The notes under the pieces were generated by a model that did not search any database, was not told the origin of the DNA, and saw only the letters and a list, made by a program, of their open reading frames with translations. The position numbers and the translations under genes are program-made. From Gemmatimonadota bacterium (lineage in GTDB: Bacteria; Gemmatimonadota; Gemmatimonadetes; Gemmatimonadales; Gemmatimonadaceae), in contig JAQBPZ010000006.1 in NCBI GenBank assembly GCA_028287225.1, positions 1 to 21,962 on the forward strand: a stretch of 21,962 bases of DNA, given 5' to 3'. Positions 8,474 through 14,811 of the stretch are shown here, piece after piece. The stretch's first letter is position 1. Every line of letters starts with the position of its first letter.

Positions 8474-8896
8474 ATGAGCGCCGCCGAGCCGGTCCAGGAG
8501 TTCTTCAGCATCGGCGAGGTGTGCGAGCTGACCGACCTGAAGCCGCACGTCCTGCGCTACTGGGAGAGCCAGTTCCGTTTCCTCAATCCGGCCAAGAACC
8601 GCTCGGGAAACCGCGTGTACCAGCGGCGCGAGATCGAGCTGATCCTGCTCGTGAAGCACCTGCTGTACACCGAGAAGTACACCATCGAGGGCGCGCGCCA
8701 GAAGGTGGACGAGCACCGGAAGGGCGGGGAGCTGCGCGCCGCCGCGCGGGCCGCCCTCACCGTGCAGACGCTGGACTCGCTCGAAGCGGAGCTCAAGGAG
8801 CTCATCCACTTTCTCGCGCCGGAGGACGGGGCCGCCGATGCGGTTCCGGCCTCGCCGAAGTCCCCCATTCCTCGACGCAAGCCCGGAAGCCGATAG
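8474..8896 (+). CDS. MerR-family transcriptional regulator
   Basis: A 140-residue DNA-binding protein. Residues ~10-80 form the winged helix-turn-helix of MerR proteins: FFSIGEVCELTDLKPHVLRYWE, then the wing NRSGNRVYQRREIELIL and KYTIEGARQKV. The rest is a short helical tail ending in a basic Pro/Arg/Lys segment, with no effector domain and no metal-binding cysteine pattern. The signal it responds to cannot be read from the sequence. It lies 31 nt after gpsA and 6 nt before surE within the operon, so it may regulate the operon itself (inference). ATG 8474 was chosen because GGAG sits 8 nt upstream; an upstream GTG at 8456 is possible. Confidence 0.85.
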   Translation: MSAAEPVQEFFSIGEVCELTDLKPHVLRYWESQFRFLNPAKNRSGNRVYQRREIELILLVKHLLYTEKYTIEGARQKVDEHRKGGELRAAARAALTVQTLDSLEAELKELIHFLAPEDGAADAVPASPKSPIPRRKPGSR

Positions 8897-8902
8897 CCCA
8901 TC

Positions 8903-9664
8903 ATGCGATTCCTGATCACGAACGACGACGGCATCCTGGCGCACGGCATCGAGTGCCTCATCCAGGCGGCCGAGCCGCTGGGAGACGTGTACGTCGTGGC
9001 GCCCGACCGCGAGCAGAGCGCCACGTCGCACTCCCTCACCCTGCACCACCCCCTGCGCCCCGTGCGGCGCGGGGAGCGCCGGTGGCAGGTGGACGGCACG
9101 CCGACCGACTGCGTCATGCTCGCCGTGGAGGCGCTCCTGCCCGAGCGCCCGGACTTCGTGCTCAGCGGCATCAACCACGGGCAGAACATGGGCGAGGACG
9201 TGCTCTACTCCGGCACCGTGGCCGCGGCGATGGAGGGACTCGCCCTCGGCATCCCGTCCATCGCGCTGTCCTTCGCGGGCGGGGATCTGGGGGCCGACCT
9301 CTCGCACCTCAAGGATCAGGTGAAGGTGCTCACCCCCCTTCTCGCGCACCTCACGTCGCTTCCGGCGTTCCCCCGGAACACGCTGCTGAACGTGAACCTG
9401 CCCCCCGTGCCCGTCGACGGGGTGAAGGGTGCCCGGTTGACGCGGCTCGGCAGCCGGGTGTATTCAGGATCCCTGAAGCCGATGCGCGATCCGTGGGATC
9501 GTGACATCTTCTGGATCGGCGGCGGGTCCATCACGTGGACGGGGGAGGAGAACTCCGACTTCCGCGCCATCCAGGAGGGCTTCGTGTCCATCACGCCCCT
9601 TCACCTCGATCTCACCAACTACAGCATGCTCGACTCAGCGGGGAGTTGGTGGCGGGACCAATAG
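8903..9664 (+). CDS. surE: 5'/3'-nucleotidase SurE
   Basis: A metal-dependent phosphatase that removes phosphate from nucleoside monophosphates and is linked to stationary-phase survival. The 253-residue protein shows the family's metal-site residues: Asp8 and Asp9 in ITNDDG, Ser39 in DREQSATSHS, and Asn91 in SGINHGQNMG. DGTPTDCVMLA and YSGTVAAAMEG are also conserved. Its start is 6 nt after the merR stop and pcm follows after 8 nt. The surE-pcm pairing is well known from enterobacteria, where both act in stress survival and damage repair. Confidence 0.96.
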   Translation: MRFLITNDDGILAHGIECLIQAAEPLGDVYVVAPDREQSATSHSLTLHHPLRPVRRGERRWQVDGTPTDCVMLAVEALLPERPDFVLSGINHGQNMGEDVLYSGTVAAAMEGLALGIPSIALSFAGGDLGADLSHLKDQVKVLTPLLAHLTSLPAFPRNTLLNVNLPPVPVDGVKGARLTRLGSRVYSGSLKPMRDPWDRDIFWIGGGSITWTGEENSDFRAIQEGFVSITPLHLDLTNYSMLDSAGSWWRDQ

Positions 9665-9672
9665 ACGGCGCA

Positions 9673-10308
9673 ATGACCGGCGCGCGTCGCCGGCTGCTCG
9701 AGACGCTTCGCGAGAAGGGCATTCGCGACCTCTCGGTGCTGCGCGCGTTCGAGATGACGCCGCGTCACGCCTTCGTGCCCACCGGGGTGCGCCACCGCGC
9801 CTACGAGGACTCGTCGCTCCCCATCGGCAGCGGGCAGACGATCTCGCAGCCGTCGATCCACGCACGCTACCTGGAGATCCTCGCGTTCAAGGGCGGCGAG
9901 CGCGTGCTCGAGATCGGCACGGGATCCGGCTACCAGACGGTGCTCCTCTCGCACCTCGTCGCGCAGGTCTTCACCATCGAGCGCATCCCGGCCCTGTACA
10001 CGATGGCCCGGGAGGCGATCCAGCGCGCCGGCGCCAAGAACGTCTCCATGCTCCTCGGCGATGGCACCGTCGGCTGGCGCGAGTACTCGCCCTACGACGC
10101 GATCCTCGTGAGCGCGGGCGGGCCGAGCGTTCCGCAGCCCCTCGTCGACCAGCTCGCCGACGGAGGGCGGATGCTCGTGCCGGTTGGCGGACACGAGGAG
10201 CAGATCCTGAAGCTCGTCACGAAGCGTGGCGGGCAGGTGGAGACCACCGACGTGGCTCCGGTGCGATTCGTCCCGCTCTACGGAACTCACGGCTGGGAGC
10301 AGCAATAG
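9673..10308 (+). CDS. pcm: Protein-L-isoaspartate O-methyltransferase
   Basis: A SAM-dependent methyltransferase that repairs proteins by methylating abnormal L-isoaspartyl residues. The 211-residue protein has the family entry motif PRHAFVP, then PIGSGQTISQP, which contacts the substrate. The SAM-binding motif I VLEIGTGSGYQT follows, and the post-motif region DAILVSAGG. Size is typical. ATG 9673 was chosen because it gives the standard N-terminus 8 nt after surE; earlier in-frame starts lie inside surE. The acylphosphatase GTG follows its TAG with no spacer, so coupling is likely. Confidence 0.95.
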   Translation: MTGARRRLLETLREKGIRDLSVLRAFEMTPRHAFVPTGVRHRAYEDSSLPIGSGQTISQPSIHARYLEILAFKGGERVLEIGTGSGYQTVLLSHLVAQVFTIERIPALYTMAREAIQRAGAKNVSMLLGDGTVGWREYSPYDAILVSAGGPSVPQPLVDQLADGGRMLVPVGGHEEQILKLVTKRGGQVETTDVAPVRFVPLYGTHGWEQQ

Positions 10309-10584
10309 GTGCACACGCTCCACGTGAAGATCAGTGGGCGAGTGCAGGGAGTGGGGTTTCGGTGGTTCGTGCGTGAGGAGGCCCGCCGGCTGGGGTTGAG
10401 CGGGTGGGTCACGAACCTGCCGACGGGCGAGGTCGAGGTCGCGGCGGGCGGCACGCCCGAGTCGCTGGACCGGCTGCGGCGCGCCGTGGCCGTGGGACCC
10501 GCAGGGGCGAGCGTGGAGAGGACCACCGACCTGGCGGAAGATCCCGGGCGCCCGCTCGCATATCCGTTCAGCATCCTGCGATGA
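10309..10584 (+). CDS. acyP: Acylphosphatase
   Basis: A small cytoplasmic enzyme that hydrolyses acyl-phosphates such as carbamoyl-phosphate or 1,3-bisphosphoglycerate. The 91-residue protein has the signature GRVQGVGFRWF with catalytic Arg18, and GWVTNLPTGEVEV with catalytic Asn36. Length matches the family. The GTG start follows the pcm stop directly and its stop overlaps the apt start in ATGA. Since PlsY in the same operon consumes acyl-phosphate, a role in limiting this class of intermediates is conceivable, but nothing in the sequence shows it. Confidence 0.93.
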   Translation: MHTLHVKISGRVQGVGFRWFVREEARRLGLSGWVTNLPTGEVEVAAGGTPESLDRLRRAVAVGPAGASVERTTDLAEDPGRPLAYPFSILR

Positions 10585-11126
10585 ACGACGAGGCGGCCGG
10601 GTCGCTGCTCGCTCGCGCGGCGGCCAGCCTGCGCGACGTCGCGGACTTTCCGCGCGCCGGAATCCTGTTCAGGGACATCACGCCGCTGCTCGGCGACGCG
10701 GCGCTCTTCGCCGGCGTCACCGCGGCGATGGCGGCGCCATGGCGCGCGGCGGGCATCACCCACGTCGCCGCGATCGAGAGCCGCGGCTTCATCCTCGGTG
10801 CGCCGATCGCGCAGCACCTCGCCGCCGGCTTCATCCCCGTGCGCAAGCCGGGCAAGCTTCCCGCGCCCACCATCGCGCGCGAGTACGCGCTGGAGTACGG
10901 CACCGACCGGCTCGAGGTGCACGCGGACGCATGCCCTCCCGGCTCGCGGGTGCTGCTCGTGGACGACGTCCTCGCGACGGGCGGCACTGCCTCGGCCGCG
11001 GCCGCCCTGATCGAGGAGGCCGGCGGTACCGTGGTGGGCTGCAGCTTCCTGCTGGCCATCGCCGCGCTGGGAGGGGCCTCGCGTCTTGCCGGGCGACACG
11101 TCGAGGTGCTTCTCGGGCCAGCCTGA
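10581..11126 (+). CDS. apt: Adenine phosphoribosyltransferase
   Basis: A purine salvage enzyme that joins adenine to PRPP to give AMP and pyrophosphate. The 181-residue protein shows the family start FPRAGILFRDITPLL, then AIESRGFILGAPIA, RKPGKLPAPT, and the PRPP-binding loop VLLVDDVLATGGTAS near residues 114-128. Size and motifs are standard. It is the last gene of the operon that starts at DUF512, and its ATG overlaps the acylphosphatase stop by 4 nt. It converges on a minus-strand binding-protein gene 93 nt away. Confidence 0.96.
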   Translation: MNDEAAGSLLARAAASLRDVADFPRAGILFRDITPLLGDAALFAGVTAAMAAPWRAAGITHVAAIESRGFILGAPIAQHLAAGFIPVRKPGKLPAPTIAREYALEYGTDRLEVHADACPPGSRVLLVDDVLATGGTASAAAALIEEAGGTVVGCSFLLAIAALGGASRLAGRHVEVLLGPA

Positions 11127-11129
11127 CGC

Positions 11130-11200
11130 GGCGCCGGGCACGCACTCGTCAGCCGCCGAACGACGCCCGCGGGACCCCCACACGAACGGAGCCCGGCGCC
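11130..11200. terminator. Possible shared terminator between convergent genes
   Basis: A 10-bp perfect inverted repeat, GGCGCCGGGC (11130-11139) and GCCCGGCGCC (11191-11200), spans the 93-nt gap between convergent apt and the PstS-like gene. The loop is long (51 nt) and no T-run follows, so it is only a weak candidate. Confidence 0.25.
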
Positions 11201-11219
11201 CCGTCGTCCTGAAGAAGCG

Positions 11220-11639
11220 CTACTGCACCGTTACCGCGTGCACGCCGTCGCCGAGCGCGGCGCCCATGGAGACGTATCCGATCGCGCGCGGGTTGCCGCG
11301 CACGAAGGCCAGCACGTCGGCGTCCGTCGCCTTCTCGGCCGGCGGCGACTCCTGTCCGGCGAAGATCTGCTGCTGCCAGTAGGTGAGCACCGCCGTCACC
11401 GGCCGGCCGACGATCGCCCTGCTGAACGCGGCGCGGACCTTCGAGCCCTTGCCCAGGTCCACCGGGACGAGTGCGGCGCTCTTCTTCAGGAAGATGCGCG
11501 CGACCTCGTTGCGGCTGAGCGTCGCCGGGCCCGCGGTGTTGGTGACGACGACATACCCCTGCGCCGACGCGCGGCGCGTCGGGGCAAGGAGTCCGGAGGC
11601 GAGCAGCAGCGCCGCCAGCCACATCGAGATTCTGCGCAT
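11220..11639 (-). CDS. Small PstS-like phosphate/anion substrate-binding protein
   Basis: A 139-residue protein. Residues 1-26 (MRRISMWLAALLLASG to RASA) form a signal peptide, so it should be periplasmic. The mature part matches the short, single-domain relatives of phosphate-binding PstS: LSRNEVARIFLKKSA, KVRAAFSRAIVG, TYWQQQIFAGQ and NPRAIGYVSMGAAL. It is far shorter than a transport PstS (~320 residues), and no pstCAB genes are nearby. It lies 142 nt downstream of a chemoreceptor gene on the same strand, so a role as a ligand-presenting partner is possible (inference). No clear ribosome binding site precedes ATG 11639; residue 6 is an alternative Met. Confidence 0.75.
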   Translation of the reverse strand: MRRISMWLAALLLASGLLAPTRRASAQGYVVVTNTAGPATLSRNEVARIFLKKSAALVPVDLGKGSKVRAAFSRAIVGRPVTAVLTYWQQQIFAGQESPPAEKATDADVLAFVRGNPRAIGYVSMGAALGDGVHAVTVQ

Positions 11640-11712
11640 TGGACTGGTGTTCGGGTATGCGTTGGAGCCTGGACGCTCGCGACGACGCTGAGCGGGTAGG
11701 GGCAGGGACGGG

Positions 11713-11733
11713 AGGAACGTCGTGCAGGAACGT
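11713..11733. repeat. Direct repeat AGGAACGT, 13-bp period
   Basis: AGGAACGT occurs at 11713-11720 and 11726-11733, in the 142-nt gap between the chemoreceptor and the PstS-like gene. It could be an operator or chance. Confidence 0.3.
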
Positions 11734-11781
11734 GCGGAGGGAACTGCGGCGTGAGGATGCACCGATGCGGGAAGTGCCCTG

Positions 11782-13632
11782 CTACACGGTGAGGGCGGTG
11801 AGCCGCGACGAGCGTGAACGGTCGCGGACAAGCTCCTGCACCGGGACGCCGAAGTCCGGCGGCGTGGTCGCGGGGCCCTGACCGTGGCCGATGCGGAACT
11901 GGCCGACCAGCTCCTCGAGGCGCGCGGCCTGGGCAGACAGCTCCTGCGAGGTGGCGGCGAACTCCTCGGCGGTGGCGGCATTGCGCTGGGTGACCTCGTC
12001 CACGCGGCCGATCGCCAGCTCGACCTCGCCCAGCCCGAGCGCCTGCTCGGCCGATGCGGTGGCGAGCTCCCTGATGAGCGCCGCGGTGCCGGCGATGCTC
12101 GGTCCGAGTGCGCCGAGAATCTCGCGTGAGCGCTCGCCGAGCTGCTGGCTGCTCGACGTGAGGCTGCTGATGTCGGCCGCCGCGGATGCGGCCTCGGAGG
12201 CCAGCTTGCGAACCTCCTCCGCGACCACCGAGAAGCCGCGGCCATGCTCGCCGGCCCGCGCCGCCTCGATGGCAGCGTTGAGCGAAAGGAGATTCGTCTG
12301 GCTCGCGATGTTCTCGATGATCGAGGTGCGCGCGAAGATCTCGCGGGCCGATTCGATCGTCTCCTGAACCACGCGCGTGCCCTCCTCCGTATTGCTGACG
12401 CCCACCATCGCCGTGCGCTCCATCTGGCGGCTGCGCTCGGCGTTCTGGCGCACCGAAGCACTCAGCAGGGCGAGGCGGGACACCGTATCGCGGATGCCCT
12501 GCGCGCCATTGCCGGCGCTGTCGGCGAGCTCCGTGGCCGAGGCGCTCATCTGCGCCGACGAGGAGGCGATGGTCTCGGCCGCGCCGTGCAGCTCGGCCAC
12601 GACGGCGCTGAGACGCGACGTCATCGAGGCGAGCGAGCGGCCGAACGCGTCGTGGGCCGAGCGGGGCCGAGCCTGGACCGTCAGGTCGCCGGCCGCGAGG
12701 CGCTCCGCGAGCGCCGACATCTCGGCCAGGTACCCGTGCATGTCGGCGAGCGCCGTCCCGAACTCGTCCTTGCTGGAGCGCGGGGTGACGCCGCGCGACA
12801 GGTCACCGGCCGCGATCGCCTGTGCAGCCCCCGACATCTCGTGGAGGTAGGCGACCATGCCGATGAGCGAGCGGCGCAGCGGTCCGAGCTCGTCGCCACC
12901 CGGCTCGGCGATGTGCACCGAGAGGTCGCCCTGCGAGATCTGGTCGGCGATGGTGACGACTTCCTGCAGCGGATCCGTGAGCGACTGTGCCGTGGCGATG
13001 GCCAGGGTGCCGAGTGCCAGCATCGAGAGGAGCGCGATGATCGCGGTCGTGACGATACCGGCGATCTGGAGGCGGCGGGCGCTCTCGAAGGCCGCGGCGA
13101 TCGCGGCTTCCTCGGCGGTGGTGTTGTCCGCGAGGGCGCGGCGCAGTGTCCTGTACCGGCTCATCATCGTCCCGACGGACCGGGAGACGGAGTCGGCCCG
13201 GGCATCGCCGCGAATGAGCATCAGGCTCGTGGAGCGGGCGGTGGCGAAGTAGCGGTCGAAGTGCGCGCTGAAATCCGTGTCGCGTGCCAGGCCGCGCGAC
13301 ACGAGGCGGCCGGCATGCGCGCGAAAGGCCTTCCGGAGCGAGTCGGTGCTCATGACGCGCTCGGAGTCCTGCGCGGCGACGGCGTTCTGGAGGGCGGCCT
13401 GGAGCTTCTCCAGGGTCTCGCTCATCGCCCTGCTGTCGCGCACCGACGGATAGTAGCGGCGCTCGATGTCGGCGAGGCGCTGGGTGTTGAGGGCGGAGAG
13501 GCCCATGCTGAGCGCGAGAATCAGCGCCAGCGCGATCGTCGCGCCGATGGGCAGGAGCCGAATGCGCTGTCCGAACGCACGGCCGGCGAGGAAGCCCGAC
13601 CATTGACGCACCGCAGGAGCGACGAACGACAT
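11782..13632 (-). CDS. Methyl-accepting chemotaxis protein with several HAMP units
   Basis: A 616-residue chemoreceptor. Transmembrane helices lie at ~27-47 and ~190-213, enclosing a ~140-residue helical periplasmic sensor region that looks like a four-helix bundle. After TM2 come a HAMP domain (~217-268) and two further HAMP-like units ending near 350, each marked by the repeated AGDL (or QGDL) and DEFG-type pattern (QGDLSVH, AGDLSRG, AGDLTVQ). The signalling domain follows, with its highly conserved tip ASQTNLLSLNAAIEAARAGE at ~443-462 and GRGFSVVAEEVRKLA, which binds CheA/CheW. No C-terminal methyltransferase-tether pentapeptide is seen. No che genes are in the window. ATG 13632 was chosen because it places a basic stretch before TM1; the frame is open 40 codons further upstream. 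Confidence 0.92.
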   Translation of the reverse strand: MSFVAPAVRQWSGFLAGRAFGQRIRLLPIGATIALALILALSMGLSALNTQRLADIERRYYPSVRDSRAMSETLEKLQAALQNAVAAQDSERVMSTDSLRKAFRAHAGRLVSRGLARDTDFSAHFDRYFATARSTSLMLIRGDARADSVSRSVGTMMSRYRTLRRALADNTTAEEAAIAAAFESARRLQIAGIVTTAIIALLSMLALGTLAIATAQSLTDPLQEVVTIADQISQGDLSVHIAEPGGDELGPLRRSLIGMVAYLHEMSGAAQAIAAGDLSRGVTPRSSKDEFGTALADMHGYLAEMSALAERLAAGDLTVQARPRSAHDAFGRSLASMTSRLSAVVAELHGAAETIASSSAQMSASATELADSAGNGAQGIRDTVSRLALLSASVRQNAERSRQMERTAMVGVSNTEEGTRVVQETIESAREIFARTSIIENIASQTNLLSLNAAIEAARAGEHGRGFSVVAEEVRKLASEAASAAADISSLTSSSQQLGERSREILGALGPSIAGTAALIRELATASAEQALGLGEVELAIGRVDEVTQRNAATAEEFAATSQELSAQAARLEELVGQFRIGHGQGPATTPPDFGVPVQELVRDRSRSSRLTALTV

Positions 13633-14126
13633 GGTGGTGATTCTCGCCCACGCATCGTCGCGGGGGGCTCGGGAGGGGCAGGGCTTGACGGGGCGGTCGA
13701 GTGACGCAGAATCGATCAGCCCGGCATCGCACTCATGACGTCGAACAGGCAAAAGAAGTCACAATGAACCATCGGATGTCACTCAATTACGAAACTGTCA
13801 ATATTCACGGCATAGGCTTGAGATTTTCTCATGGGGCCGCCGGAACGGCCCGCAACCGCTCCGGTCATGGTGGCTGGCCAGCCCGCGAGGGGAATCGGGA
13901 AGCGCGCCTGCCATCCGAACGCGCTTGCTGGAGGGCGCGCGCCAGGCCGGTCGACGGTGTGGCGAGGGTCCCGCTCGTTTGCCTTGAGGCGCTTCGACGC
14001 GGCATTGTTCTGGGGCGGTGGTCGCATGCGATTCGATGTCCGTCGCCTCGTCGGCGTCGTGCATCGCATGGTCCTCATCCGCCGCAGCCGCGGTGTGCGA
14101 GGGAGCCCCAACTGGAGTGGCGCATC
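13633..14126. other. 494-nt gene-free spacer between divergent chemoreceptor and hydrolase genes
   Basis: No convincing gene is seen. The part at 13745-13835 is AT-richer than its surroundings and probably holds control sites. A perfect -35 hexamer TTGACA lies on the minus strand (13801-13796), but no good -10 follows at 16-18 bp. The rest, to 14126, is GC-rich with no clear features. GGAG at 14114-14117 serves the hydrolase start. Confidence 0.5.
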
Positions 14127-14736
14127 ATGAGTAGTGAACCGATCCGTGATCCGGTGGCGGACCATCTGCTCACGCCGCAGAACGCGGCCCTGCTCATCAT
14201 CGACTATCAGCCGACGCAGGTGAACTCCATCAGGTCGATGGATCACGGAACGCTCCTGGAGCACATCGTCACCGTGGCGAAGACCGCGGTGGCCTGCGGG
14301 CTGCCGATCATTCTCTCGACGGTGAACGTGCAGACGGGTGTGAACAAGCCCACGGTGCCGCCGCTGCTCGACGTGCTTCGCGACATCCTCGTCTACGATC
14401 GCACCACGATCAATGCGTGGGAAGACGTCGAATTTCGCAAAGCCGTCGAGATGACCGGCCGCAGGGAAGCTCGTGATGGCCGCCCTGTGGACCGAGGCGT
14501 GTCTCACATTTCCATCGCCGGATGCGATGCGCGAGGGATTCGAGGTCTTTCCCGTGGTGGACGCGGTCGGCGGGACCTCCGTGGAAGCGCACGAGGCCGG
14601 CCTGCGGCGTGTCGAGCACGCCGGGGCCCAGCCCACCAGCATCCCGCAGCTCCTCTGCGAGTTGCAGCGGGACTGGGCACGCACGCGCAGCGTACCCGCG
14701 TTCGTGGAGCTGCTCTTTCACAAGACTCCGGCGTAG
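14127..14736 (+). pseudogene. Isochorismatase-family (cysteine hydrolase) gene with a +1 frameshift
   Basis: The N-terminal part runs from ATG 14127 in one frame (NAALLIIDYQPTQVNSI, PIILSTVNVQTGVN, YDRTTINAWEDVEFRKAVEMTGR). The family sequence then continues in the next frame from 14467 (KLVMAALWTEACLTFP, AMREGFEVFPVVDAVGGTS, QLLCELQRDWAR) to the stop at 14736. Removing one G from the GGG at 14464-14466 rejoins both parts into about 202 residues, the normal size of YcaC-like hydrolases. The nucleophile Cys in EACLTFP and the Asp in IIDYQ are both present. Unshifted, the product loses the catalytic Cys. This is either a recent pseudogene or a sequencing/assembly error. The substrate is unknown. 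GGAG lies 9 nt before the start. Confidence 0.82.
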
Positions 14737-14811
14737 TGCCGGAATCGGGGCGGGTTCAGGGACCAGTATCCGTGGCGCTCGCCGGCATTCGATCGCCGAT
14801 CTGGAGGCTCG

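Noticed and set aside
11640..12461. In-frame upstream extension of the PstS-like protein
   Set aside because: It overlaps the chemoreceptor gene in another frame and encodes Arg/Ser-rich low complexity. The signal peptide begins at ATG 11639.
13773..13801. Full promoter for the chemoreceptor around minus-strand TTGACA
   Set aside because: The -35 is perfect, but the hexamers at 16-18 bp spacing (such as CATCCG) do not resemble a -10.
13779..14684. Minus-strand open frame over the hydrolase gene
   Set aside because: It has no recognisable domain, while the opposite strand encodes clear isochorismatase motifs despite the frameshift.
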